A stretch of 64,000 nucleotides of DNA from Armatimonadetes bacterium 55-13. GTDB taxonomy: Bacteria > Armatimonadota > Fimbriimonadia > Fimbriimonadales > Fimbriimonadaceae. The stretch covers positions 314,880 through 378,879 of the forward strand of contig MKRX01000015.1 of assembly GCA_001898035.1 (NCBI GenBank), in the 5' to 3' direction. Shown here piece by piece: positions 55,120-63,458 of the stretch. The position numbers and the translations under genes were made by a program. The stretch's first letter is position 1; each line of letters starts with the position of its first letter. A model generated the notes under the pieces. That model had not been told where the DNA came from. It saw nothing but the letters and a program-made list of their open reading frames with translations, and searched no databases.

Positions 55120-56918
55120 GGTTTATCTACCAGTGGATTGAGGGCGAGGAGGACATTTTGTCCGTCGACCTGGCGAGCGAGGGGGACGAACTCGTCGGCA
55201 TCGAGGTGTTCAGCCACGCGCTCCGTGACGGCGATTCCGCCAACCGGGGCGGCGGCTTGGACGTGGGCGGCGATATCGATGACCTCGGTGAACTCGACTT
55301 CATCGAGATCGCCAACGACTTCTCCAAGGTGGAGTCCAACGCGGAGGCGGAAGGGGAGTTGGAGGCGGTTATCCTCACGATTGAAACGCTCAATGTCCGT
55401 TTGAATTCTCTTGGCGGCGGTGAATGCGGCTTCGGCACTATTGAACGCGATGACGGCGCCGTCTCCCGCGGTGGAGTGGACACGGCCATCGAGATGCTTG
55501 GAGAGGTCTTCGAGCAGGGTTTGGTACTCGCGGAAGGAGTATTCAACGGCCAATGGGTCGGCGAAGGATTTCATTTCCGAGCTCTTGGCGGCATCGACGA
55601 CCATGACACATACCATGTTGGTGCGGTCAGAGAGTCGCCATTGGATGCGGACCATTTCGGCAAGGATGGAGGCGGGATCGTTTTGGGCGAGGCTTAGCTC
55701 CTCGGCGGCGCGGCGTTGGACGATGCCGCCCAGGTATCCGAATAGGGTTACGATTAAGTAGCCGAACGACGCGATGCTGAAGGAAACCCAGTTGTAATTG
55801 TCCTTCAGGTAATTCATGTGGAACACGTTGATGCCCATGAGCACCGGCGGGAGTCCGCCGATGGAAATGGCAAGCGAGGAGATGACGGCGGCTAGGAAGC
55901 GGCGGGAAAGGAAACCGGCGGCGATATAGCTGAGGAACGCAATCAGACCGAGGAGGAGGTTGGCGAAGACAACCCAATTCACCTGTCCTCCCGGGCGAAC
56001 AAAATCGATGCCCGAGGCCAGCATGATGAAAATCATCAGGGTGTTGAGCACGAGCCCGGTGAGCAACGCCCAGAAGGGCCCTGTCGTGACGAATGCTTTC
56101 ACAAAGTCGAGGTCGAAGAAGCTGGGTCGGGGCGTTAGTCCCTCGCTTTCGTCGAGGCGTTCTTGAAGTTCGAAGTAGCGCTCTAGCATGTCTTGGCGCG
56201 ACATTCGGTCATCGAGTTTGGCCTGCTTGCGAAGGTCCATGTAAGCGCCGAGGACCGAGAAGGCGGCGCCGATGCCCGCGTAGATCGTGCAAACGATGAA
56301 CATGCCAAAGGCAACGAGGAGGAGGATTCCCGCCTTAACGCCGTCCGGGCTGGACCGCATGTCCAGCCAGCTAAAGGTCATCAAGACACAAGAAAGCCCC
56401 GTCCAGAGTAAGAGGGCGCTGTGGAGGGCGTAGCGGACCATTCGGCGCTTGAATAGACAGGCCATATGAAGTCCGAAGGTCACGAGAAACAGGATTAAGG
56501 TGAAAGAGCTATCGCCGATGATTTCGCTGCGACGCAGTCCAAGGTGGATACTTCCCCGAACGTCCAGCAAGAACAAGATGGCGCCATAGGCGATGGACGA
56601 TCCGATGATGAATGAGACTGGCTTTACGGTTAGCCGTTCCCACATCCGTTCGACCCATTGGTAGAGGCGGAACACCCAGGTGAGGTCAACTCTTGGAAAC
56701 CAGGATGCATGTCGTCGGGCATTGCCCTGTATCCCGCTGAGCACGTTTTGTACAAACGTGGCAGGCAAACCAAACTGATCGGCTAACTCCCCGGGTTCGC
56801 GTTGGGCTTCTTCAGGGTTTTGCCGCAAATGGAGCGCAAGCTGGCGTGCCGCCCGTATCTGCGCTTCGTGAGTAACCTCTCCTAGCATCCTCGTCCCCTC
56901 ATCAGAGAACGAATTCAT
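55098..56918 (-). CDS. Multi-pass membrane protein with class III cyclase-like domain
   Basis: A 606-residue protein. The first 60 residues look like a small helical bundle. Eight or so membrane helices span about 100-400 in two blocks, split by a soluble coiled segment (about 230-275). The C-terminus (about 433-590) is a class III nucleotide cyclase-like domain. Metal Asp residues are present: Asp442 in MVVDAAKSS and Asp486 in TAGDGAVIAF. Where active cyclases have Asn and Arg (VNxAAR), this has Asp548 and His552 (VIDIAAHV). It may be inactive or use another chemistry. It heads a six-gene minus-strand run ending in ribE. Confidence 0.88.
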   Translation of the reverse strand: MNSFSDEGTRMLGEVTHEAQIRAARQLALHLRQNPEEAQREPGELADQFGLPATFVQNVLSGIQGNARRHASWFPRVDLTWVFRLYQWVERMWERLTVKPVSFIIGSSIAYGAILFLLDVRGSIHLGLRRSEIIGDSSFTLILFLVTFGLHMACLFKRRMVRYALHSALLLWTGLSCVLMTFSWLDMRSSPDGVKAGILLLVAFGMFIVCTIYAGIGAAFSVLGAYMDLRKQAKLDDRMSRQDMLERYFELQERLDESEGLTPRPSFFDLDFVKAFVTTGPFWALLTGLVLNTLMIFIMLASGIDFVRPGGQVNWVVFANLLLGLIAFLSYIAAGFLSRRFLAAVISSLAISIGGLPPVLMGINVFHMNYLKDNYNWVSFSIASFGYLIVTLFGYLGGIVQRRAAEELSLAQNDPASILAEMVRIQWRLSDRTNMVCVMVVDAAKSSEMKSFADPLAVEYSFREYQTLLEDLSKHLDGRVHSTAGDGAVIAFNSAEAAFTAAKRIQTDIERFNREDNRLQLPFRLRVGLHLGEVVGDLDEVEFTEVIDIAAHVQAAAPVGGIAVTERVAEHLDADEFVPLARQVDGQNVLLALNPLVDKPWQTFST

Positions 56919-56971
56919 CTTATCACCGGGTTCCGCCTAGCTTGGGGCAATCATCCTATGTTTTGCTCCGA

Positions 56972-56977
56972 TATACT
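56972..56977 (+). promoter_or_regulatory. -10 element of rnpB
   Basis: TATACT lies seven bases before the predicted 5' end of the RNase P RNA. No good -35 is seen at 16-18 bp; TTGGGG at 56942 is too far. The position makes it the likely core promoter. Confidence 0.55.
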
Positions 56978-56983
56978 GATTAT

Positions 56984-57348
56984 TGCGAGTCGGACGGGTG
57001 ACGGCTCCGTGGTTTCGACCTCGGGGAGGAAAGTCCGGACTTCATAGGGCACGGCGCCCGGCGCAAGCCGGGGCGGGGTAACCCGACGGAAAGTGCAACA
57101 GAAACAAACCGCCTCAGTTGGGATGCGGGGACAGAGGTTCCAACCTCTGCGTCTCGCCTCCCAACGCGGGTAAGGGTGAAATAGTGAGGTAAGAGCTCAC
57201 TGGTGGTCCGGGTAACCGGCCACCGGGCAAACCCCACCGGAAGCAAGGCCAAATAGGGACGGGTTGATGTGGCCCGCGGACCGTCCGGGTTGGCCGCGTA
57301 GATAAATCGTCACACAAACACAGAATCCGGCTTACAGACCGACTCGCA
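56984..57348 (+). ncRNA. rnpB: RNase P RNA, type A
   Basis: The catalytic RNA of RNase P, which matures tRNA 5' ends. The ends pair as P1 (TGCGAGTCGG with CCGACTCGCA). Conserved region I, GAGGAAAGTCCGGAC, starts near 57026. Other landmarks are AACCCGACGGAAAGTGCAAC (57079-57098), GGTAAGGGTGAAAT, GTAAGAGCTCAC, and conserved region V ACAGAATCCGGCTTAC near 57320. GGTAACCGGCCACC in the P-L specificity region fits the ancestral A type. Length of about 365 nt is normal. It was found by motif, not by a covariance model. Confidence 0.96.
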
Positions 57349-57360
57349 GTTTTTTGTTTG
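57349..57360 (+). terminator. T-run after rnpB P1
   Basis: The P1 3' strand is followed by GTTTTTTGTTTG, which can end transcription with P1 as the stem. Confidence 0.7.
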
Positions 57361-57477
57361 GTGCGGCATCCTTGAGTTCAGTGGCCCTGGGCGTCGTACT
57401 CTGATTTGTTCGTACTGAAGGCAGGAGGACTTCCGCCTTCCGTTTATCAAGAAGTGGTAACGGATTGACTAGACGAA

Positions 57478-57498
57478 GGTGTTAGGTGTGAGGTGTTA
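57478..57498. repeat. Second-type heptanucleotide repeat, three units
   Basis: GGTGTTA, GGTGTGA, GGTGTTA in tandem in the 198-bp gap after rnpB. Same 7-bp period as the GAGTGCT arrays, different unit. The gap also has a GAAGGC/GCCTTC hairpin at about 57418-57441. Confidence 0.7.
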
Positions 57499-57546
57499 GG
57501 GCCGCTTCGCGGAGGAGTTGGGCGGCAGGCGGAAGCCCTTATCTTT

Positions 57547-58380
57547 TCATTGGGGATTCAATTTTGATTCTAGGTTCTTCAGACGCGTGACGAGGTCGGG
57601 GTGGTTAGCAAGCGCCTTGTCGACCTTGGTCTTGGGATGGTCCAGCTTTTTGAGAGCGAAGATGGCGGCGGTGGGGTCGTTTGTGAGTTCGACGGCGGTG
57701 GCGTCGCACCAGAGTTCAATCTGTTTGGGGGGCGTAGAGTTTCTGGGGGTGACTGCGTGGGCACCCAGCAGGGTCAAGCAGAAACCTGCTACGGCAGCGC
57801 CTTTAGGGACCCATCCGGTCTCTAGTCGCAACGCAACCATGAATCCCGCCATGGTCAGGACGACCAGGGAAACGATGGAATTTCTGACGAAAGGATGAAT
57901 GGGCCTATTTACCCTCGACACATTGTCTTTCCACTTTAAGTGCGCGACTTCATGGGCGACGACGAATTTGATTTCCTCGTCGGTCAGTTCTTGAAACGCT
58001 CTTTCGGTGATGAGGATTTCCTTATGTCGAGCCAGGCCGTTGACCACTTTCTGTGCGTAGCGGCCGTGGAGAATGTTGACCGGCACAGCCGGGATGCCGA
58101 GTTGGCTTAGATAGGATTCCGCGAGTTTGGTGAGTTCCTCGCTTGGCTCTTTCAGCTTCGGATTGTGGTAATCGAGGGTTGGATTGATCGCTGGGTTTAA
58201 GGCAACCACCATCGGCAAGAAGATCGTCAATGGGATGCCGAAGGTGAGCGGAATATGATAGGTCCTCGAGATGCCGAAGGTGATGAGATCGACGACAAGC
58301 CCGAAGAGCGCGAGAGCACCGATTGATCGCAGGTACCAGAACCAGGAAACCATGGAATTTTCGTGGGACCAGAATACCAA
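57547..58380 (-). CDS. M48-family membrane metallopeptidase
   Basis: A 277-residue HtpX/Ste24-like zinc peptidase with about four membrane helices (two at 15-65, two at 170-215). The site is VVAHEVAHLKWKD, with zinc His residues and catalytic Glu, and the third ligand Glu in IELWCDATAVEL. It would degrade damaged membrane proteins. In-frame ATG 58353 is an alternative start that drops nine residues. Gene is alone, between rnpB and a divergent transport gene, with a heptad repeat in the shared upstream region. Confidence 0.92.
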   Translation of the reverse strand: MVFWSHENSMVSWFWYLRSIGALALFGLVVDLITFGISRTYHIPLTFGIPLTIFLPMVVALNPAINPTLDYHNPKLKEPSEELTKLAESYLSQLGIPAVPVNILHGRYAQKVVNGLARHKEILITERAFQELTDEEIKFVVAHEVAHLKWKDNVSRVNRPIHPFVRNSIVSLVVLTMAGFMVALRLETGWVPKGAAVAGFCLTLLGAHAVTPRNSTPPKQIELWCDATAVELTNDPTAAIFALKKLDHPKTKVDKALANHPDLVTRLKNLESKLNPQ

Positions 58381-58409
58381 GGTTCAGAGCGATTAGCCGG
58401 ACGAGCGAA

Positions 58410-58437
58410 GATTGCGAAGTGCGCAGTACTGAGTGCG
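58410..58437. repeat. Heptanucleotide tandem repeat, four units
   Basis: GATTGCG, AAGTGCG, CAGTACT, GAGTGCG in 7-bp register, related to the arrays at 30953 and 32065. It lies in the 140-bp divergent region between the M48 and transport genes. Confidence 0.75.
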
Positions 58438-58520
58438 GAAGGCAAGTGGTCTAAGCGGCGGGCTTTGTGTTCGATAGAGGAGCGGGTGGTAGTGGGGTGG
58501 GTTAAAATGCGGGGACTAAC

Positions 58521-60932
58521 ATGCGGCGGTTTCTGATTCCGGTTGTTTCTCTTTTGGCTTGCTTGGGTTATGGGCAAGAGATTCAGATTCGGATGATGGC
58601 GGGTGGGGGTTATGGAATTCCGCCTAAGGAAGCCACGGCGACGACGACTCAGGTTCGTCGGGCGGTGTTTGAGGAGTTTCACCGGCAGAATCCGGGCATT
58701 CGGGTGGTGAACGCAGGTGGGCTCTCGTTAGCGGATGGGAGTCAGGCCGACAATATGTTCCTGATGTCCATGGCGGGAGACTCGGCGCCGGACATTTTTT
58801 ATGTGAACTTCCGCCAATACTACACCTTCCTGGAGCAAGGGTTTGCGCGGCCGCTGGACGATTTGATCGCGAAGGATCCCGACGTGATGTCGCGGGTGAA
58901 CCCGACGGTCATGAAGGTGTTGAAGAGCTTCGACGGGAAGGTCTATGCGGTGCCGTTTTTCCAGGTGGCGCTGGCGCTTTACTTCCGCAAGGATCACTTT
59001 CAGCAGGCGGGATTGGATCCTCACAAGCCGCCGAAGAACTGGGACGAGTTTTACGCGTATGCGCAGAAGCTCTCGCAGGTGAAGAAGGGGCGATTTGGGT
59101 TCGCGTTCTCGACCCCTCCGGGATACCACTGGCAGAACTTTCTGTATCAGGCCGGGGGCGAGGTGGTGGCGCCGACGGATACGGGAATTTGGCAATCCCG
59201 GATCAACTCTCCCGAAGCGGTGACCGCGGTCAACTACTTCCGCAAGTTGGTGGTGGACAAGTGGAAGAACGAGAAGGGCGAGATGGTCGGTCCGGCCTGC
59301 GCGGTCTCGTCTAAGTTCTCTGACGACGTTCGGATGGGGAATACGTCGATGTGGTTCTCTTACACGAATGACGTGGTCTTGCAGAACAATGGCGACCTTC
59401 CTCCTTCTTTGATTGGCATTGCGGCGCTCCCGGCGGGTCCGGCGGGTCCTTCGAACGAGATCAACGCCGGGATGTGGGCGATCAACGCTCAGGTCAAAGA
59501 TCCGAAGAAGCTTGAGGCGTGTTGGAAGTTCATCAAGTTCTTCGCGGGCGATCAGGCGGCGAGGATCAACACGACGAAGATGGTCGAGTTGGGAATGGGC
59601 AACTTGGTGAACCCGACTTGGCTCAAGAAGTTTGGCTACGAGGAATACCTGGCGGACATCGACCCTTCTTACATCCAGGTGAACGAGGAGCAGTTCAAGA
59701 CGGGGCACCCGGAGCCGTACGGCAAGAACTGCCAGCAAGTCTATTCGGTGTTGGACCAGGCACTGGACGACGCTCGGCTCCATCCGGACAAGGACGCCCG
59801 TGAGATTTTAGCGGCGTGTGAGAAGGACATGAACCAGAAGTTGCTGGGCTACATTCCTCCAGACGTTCTGCACCGGCAACGGATTTGGGCGATGGCGATC
59901 TTTTCGGTGATCGCACTCCTCGCGGCAGGGTTTACGACTTATTCGATTCGGAAGGCGATTCGGAATCGGGCGATCGTGGACGAGCGGTTGGCGGCGGGAA
60001 CGAAGAAGGCACGAATCTACTCGTTCATGGCGTTTTGTCTGATGCCGGCCACCCTCAGCATTCTGATTTGGGCGTACTATCCGCTGGCCCGAGGACTGGT
60101 CATTGCTTTTCAGGATTACAAGATCACCCAGGGGGCGAAATGGGTGGGGCTGGATAACTTCATCGGCGTCTTTAGCCAACCGGTGTTCTATCAGTCGCTT
60201 TGGAACAGCTTTGTGTACGTGTTCCTGATGATCGTCATTGGGTTCTTCTTGCCGATCTTCTTGGCGCTGGCGCTGAATGAGATTCCTCGGGGCAAAGTGT
60301 TCTTTAGGACCGTGTTCTATCTGCCCGCGATGACGAGTTCGATCGTCATCGCCTTCCTGTGGAAGCAGTTCTACGACAAGACGGACCAGGGTTTGTTAAA
60401 CGTGATCCTGGGGCCAGTGATCGAGCACGTGATCAATCCGGTTCGCGGATTGATGCACATGGATGCATGGCCGGTGGTGAACGACTGGCTCGGCAATCCT
60501 TCATTGGCGATCTTCGCGGTAGTCATTCCGGGAATTTGGGCGGGGGCAGGGCCGGGTTCGATTTTGTACTTGGCGGCGCTTAAGAACATCTCGGAGGATC
60601 GATATGAAGCGGCGGACTTGGACGGGGCGAACTGGTGGCAGAAGATTCGGCACATCACGTTGCCGGGTTTAAAGCCGTTGATCTTGATCAATCTTTTGGG
60701 AGTGTTCATTGCCGGGTTCAAGGCGATGGAGAACATCTTCGTTTTGACGCAGGGCGGGCCTTTGAACTCGACGCGAACGATTGGCCTGGAAGTTTGGCAG
60801 AACGCCTTTATGTATCTGAAGTTTGGCTATGCTACGGCGGCGGCTTGGGTGATGGGGGCGATCTTGATTGGGTTTACGCTCGTCCAGATACGGTCGCTGC
60901 TCAAGATGCGGTTTACGACGGCAAAGGCTTAA
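58521..60932 (+). CDS. ABC sugar transporter: solute-binding protein fused to MalF-type permease
   Basis: An 803-residue fusion. A signal peptide (1-18) leads into an extracellular family-1 solute-binding domain (about 19-440; DSAPDIFYVNFRQYY, GKVYAVPFFQVALALYFRKD, MWFSYTNDVVLQ). A helix at about 453-475 is followed by a MalF-like permease (about 505-800) with SLWNSFVYVFLMI and the EAA loop EDRYEAADLDGANWW ... LPGLKP that docks the ATPase. Fusion fixes one binding protein per permease, outside the membrane by a tether. No second permease or ATPase is adjacent, so those must come from elsewhere. Stop bases interlock with the next gene (TTAA). Confidence 0.93.
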   Translation: MRRFLIPVVSLLACLGYGQEIQIRMMAGGGYGIPPKEATATTTQVRRAVFEEFHRQNPGIRVVNAGGLSLADGSQADNMFLMSMAGDSAPDIFYVNFRQYYTFLEQGFARPLDDLIAKDPDVMSRVNPTVMKVLKSFDGKVYAVPFFQVALALYFRKDHFQQAGLDPHKPPKNWDEFYAYAQKLSQVKKGRFGFAFSTPPGYHWQNFLYQAGGEVVAPTDTGIWQSRINSPEAVTAVNYFRKLVVDKWKNEKGEMVGPACAVSSKFSDDVRMGNTSMWFSYTNDVVLQNNGDLPPSLIGIAALPAGPAGPSNEINAGMWAINAQVKDPKKLEACWKFIKFFAGDQAARINTTKMVELGMGNLVNPTWLKKFGYEEYLADIDPSYIQVNEEQFKTGHPEPYGKNCQQVYSVLDQALDDARLHPDKDAREILAACEKDMNQKLLGYIPPDVLHRQRIWAMAIFSVIALLAAGFTTYSIRKAIRNRAIVDERLAAGTKKARIYSFMAFCLMPATLSILIWAYYPLARGLVIAFQDYKITQGAKWVGLDNFIGVFSQPVFYQSLWNSFVYVFLMIVIGFFLPIFLALALNEIPRGKVFFRTVFYLPAMTSSIVIAFLWKQFYDKTDQGLLNVILGPVIEHVINPVRGLMHMDAWPVVNDWLGNPSLAIFAVVIPGIWAGAGPGSILYLAALKNISEDRYEAADLDGANWWQKIRHITLPGLKPLILINLLGVFIAGFKAMENIFVLTQGGPLNSTRTIGLEVWQNAFMYLKFGYATAAAWVMGAILIGFTLVQIRSLLKMRFTTAKA

Positions 60933-61810
60933 AACTTCAATGTCTCTTCGAAGCTGAAGAAGGCGTGCATTTCTCGGACGTAGTCTTGCCAGACCTGGTG
61001 CGGTCCAAGACCGCCCACGTCTTCGAGTTGAACGGGGCAGGAGAGGGGGAAGACTTCTTGCCAGCGCTCAAGCTCTCCGGCCATTCGCATTTCATCCCGC
61101 ATTCCCCAGAGGATGAGGGCGGGTTTGGATTTGAGCACGCTGCGGCGATGCCAGAGAGACTCAAACCACTCCGTTTCATTTACGAGACCGGCGGCAAGGG
61201 TGTAGGCGCCTTCTCGCTCACTCGTCTTCTCGTAGGGCATGAGGTAGTGATCCAAGGTTCGTCTTGGCATCATGTGGGCATCTGGAACGAGCGGGGGGAG
61301 GAAGAAGCGTGGCGAGGCGCGCAACCGGTGGTAATAGAATCGATTGAGTTTGCTGGCGTAAACCTTGGCAATGCGCTGGGCGCGCGGACTCTCTTTTTGC
61401 GACCACATCCAGGCATCGGAGATGACGATGTCTCGGACCTTGTCGAGGTTTTGAAGCGTCCATTCGATGCCGATGGGTCCGCCGTAGTCGTGAAGGACCA
61501 GCGTGAGGTCTTTGAGGCCCAGGTGGGAAATGAACGCGTCCAGACGAGCGGCTTGCGCGAGCCCTGAGTAATCAGCTCGGAAAGGTTTATCTGACAGGCC
61601 GAAACCGAGGAGATCGGGAGCGATACAGCGGTAGTCGTGACTCAGTTCTTGGACCAGATCTGAGAACATGTAAGACCAGGTGAGATTGCCGTGGAGAAAG
61701 AGGATGGGGCGGCCCCGACCCTCGTCGAGGTAGCTCATTCGCCCGTCCAGGGTGTCGAAGGTGTGGACGGTGAACGGATATTCAGCGCGGTTCAACCACT
61801 TCGGGATCAT
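60929..61810 (-). CDS. Haloalkane dehalogenase-like alpha/beta hydrolase
   Basis: A 293-residue alpha/beta hydrolase close to haloalkane dehalogenases. The nucleophile is Asp108 in LVLHDYGGPIG, so it is not a serine esterase. The oxyanion/halide Asn42 is in LHGNLTWSY, an acid lies in LWGMRDEM and His in GLGPHQV. Known dehalogenases have Trp after the nucleophile (HDWG) to hold halide; here it is Tyr109. Dehalogenase activity is therefore possible but unproved, and a luciferase-like or epoxide role cannot be excluded. Stop shared with the transporter gene. Confidence 0.85.
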   Translation of the reverse strand: MIPKWLNRAEYPFTVHTFDTLDGRMSYLDEGRGRPILFLHGNLTWSYMFSDLVQELSHDYRCIAPDLLGFGLSDKPFRADYSGLAQAARLDAFISHLGLKDLTLVLHDYGGPIGIEWTLQNLDKVRDIVISDAWMWSQKESPRAQRIAKVYASKLNRFYYHRLRASPRFFLPPLVPDAHMMPRRTLDHYLMPYEKTSEREGAYTLAAGLVNETEWFESLWHRRSVLKSKPALILWGMRDEMRMAGELERWQEVFPLSCPVQLEDVGGLGPHQVWQDYVREMHAFFSFEETLKF

Positions 61811-62279
61811 GAGATCTGCCCTTTCTCCATTTTACGTCTTCTGAGACGAGCAATGCCGCAAGAGGGTCGAGAGGGGTTCGAAAAAAATGGGCTCCCTGGC
61901 CGAGCGTCTCCCGCCGTGTCGTTACGAGAGCGCTCTCCCCTTTACGTGATGGCCAGAGGAAGCCCTATGATCTTCGTTTTTGCGTGCCGCTTCGCGAGCG
62001 ACAATAATAACTTACGCGATGGGCTCGTCGAAGTGAAGCGCGAACCTGTAGGTATTTTCGCCGACATTTGTTTCCCTAGTAAAAATACGGGAATAGTAAA
62101 CCGCTTTAATGTCTGGCTCGTCTTTGAGAAAGGTGTGGTTGGGTGTGAGCTGCTCTCCCCTTTTTCGCACTCGCCACCCTTTATCCGTTAGCCTTCTTTA
62201 CCGTTTCTGCCGAATAACCGAAGGCGGCTTTTGAAATGGGTTCAAATTGGCCCCATCTTAGAACCCATTATTCATCGTT
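61811..62279. other. Intergenic region upstream of metB
   Basis: A 469-bp gap between divergent genes. Frames here lack conserved features. I looked for SAM-I, SAM-II and T-box elements before metB and saw none. The only clear structure is the hairpin at 62235-62269. Confidence 0.6.
62235..62269 (+). promoter_or_regulatory. Hairpin in the metB leader
   Basis: AATGGGTTC and GAACCCATT form a perfect 9-bp stem with a 17-base loop, ending ten bases before ATG 62280. The usual ribosome-site position carries no AGGAG, so the stem sits where initiation would be affected. Confidence 0.5.
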
Positions 62280-63446
62280 ATGCGATTCGCCACGAAACCG
62301 ATTCGGGTCGGGCAAGAACTGGATTCGGACCACAGAGCGGTCATTCAGCCGTTGTATCAGTCGGCCACTTTTGGGTGGGCGAGCCTGAACGACGTGCCGA
62401 AGATCGATTACACGCGCTGTCAGAATCCCAACCGACTTTCGTTAGAGCAAGTCATTGCCGCTCTTGAGAACGGCAAGCACTGCACCGCCTTCGCCAGTGG
62501 AATGGCCGCGATCATGGGAGCCCTGAGCCTGCTTGAGGCCGGCGATCATCTCTTGATGGCGAGCGACATCTACGGTGGCACCTTCCGCTTGGCCGACAAG
62601 CTTCTGCCGAAATACGGCATCGAAGTGACGGACATCAGCATGAAGGATCCGGCGAGCATTGCTCAGTACGCGAAAGAGAACACGAAGATGATCATCTTCG
62701 AAGCGCCGACCAACCCGAATCTTCGCCTGATGGACATTAAGGCGATCGCAGAGCAGGCGAAGAAATTGGGTGTATTGACGGTGTTCGATAACACGTTCGC
62801 ATCTCCCTATCTTCAAAACCCGCTGGATCTGGGTATCGACATTGTCGTTCACTCCACGACGAAGTACATCAGCGGACACAGCGACGTCATTGGCGGCGCG
62901 GTGGTGACGAACAACGACGATGTTCAGAATGCGCTGATTGAGTACAGCAAGACGGTGGGATCGGTTCCGAGCCCGTTCGACTGCTGGCTAACCCTTCGCG
63001 GGTTGAAGACGCTGTCGGTTCGCATGAAACAGCACTGCGAGAATGCGCTGGCGGTGGCTCAGTATCTGGAAGGACACCCGAAGGTTTCCAAGGTCTACTA
63101 TCCTGGCTTGGAGTCGCATCCCGACTATGAGTTGGCGAAGAAGCAGATGACGGGATTTGGCGGCATGGTGACCTTCGAGGTCAACGGCACCGGAGAAGAC
63201 GCTTGTACGTTCGCGGAAGGCTGTAACGTATTCCTTTTGGCGGAATCTCTCGGGGGTGTCGAATCATTGATTGGATACCCCCCTTTGATGTCTCACGCCA
63301 CGATGACGGAGGAGCAGCGGTTGGCCAAGGGCATTCCGCCCACGCTCATTCGGCTTAGTGTTGGCATCGAGGACAAGGACGATCTGATCGAAGACATCGA
63401 GCAGGCGTTGGCGAAGATTCCAGCTCGCGCGACGGCGAGCGTCTAA
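62280..63446 (+). CDS. metB: Cystathionine gamma-synthase-family PLP enzyme
   Basis: A 388-residue trans-sulfuration enzyme. It starts FATKPIRVGQELD and has VIQPLYQSATF, CTAFASGMAAIMGALSLL, VFDNTFASPYLQNPL, and PLP Lys at about residue 198 in STTKYISGHSDVIGG. ESLGGVESLIGYPPLMSHA and SVGIEDKDDLIEDI follow. The family includes cystathionine gamma-synthase, gamma-lyase and O-acetylhomoserine sulfhydrylase, which cannot be separated by eye; methionine synthesis is the likeliest role. It converges on the GNAT gene with a 12-bp gap. Confidence 0.88.
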   Translation: MRFATKPIRVGQELDSDHRAVIQPLYQSATFGWASLNDVPKIDYTRCQNPNRLSLEQVIAALENGKHCTAFASGMAAIMGALSLLEAGDHLLMASDIYGGTFRLADKLLPKYGIEVTDISMKDPASIAQYAKENTKMIIFEAPTNPNLRLMDIKAIAEQAKKLGVLTVFDNTFASPYLQNPLDLGIDIVVHSTTKYISGHSDVIGGAVVTNNDDVQNALIEYSKTVGSVPSPFDCWLTLRGLKTLSVRMKQHCENALAVAQYLEGHPKVSKVYYPGLESHPDYELAKKQMTGFGGMVTFEVNGTGEDACTFAEGCNVFLLAESLGGVESLIGYPPLMSHATMTEEQRLAKGIPPTLIRLSVGIEDKDDLIEDIEQALAKIPARATASV

Positions 63447-63458
63447 CGCACGACCTTT

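Noticed and set aside
61691..62191. A plus-strand frame of 166 codons overlapping the dehalogenase-like gene and the gap
   Set aside because: Its first part is antisense to a clear hydrolase gene, and the rest shows no family pattern or ribosome site.
62231..62280. GGGTTCAAATT read as a tRNA T-loop
   Set aside because: No acceptor, D or anticodon arms can be drawn around it; it is part of the metB leader hairpin.
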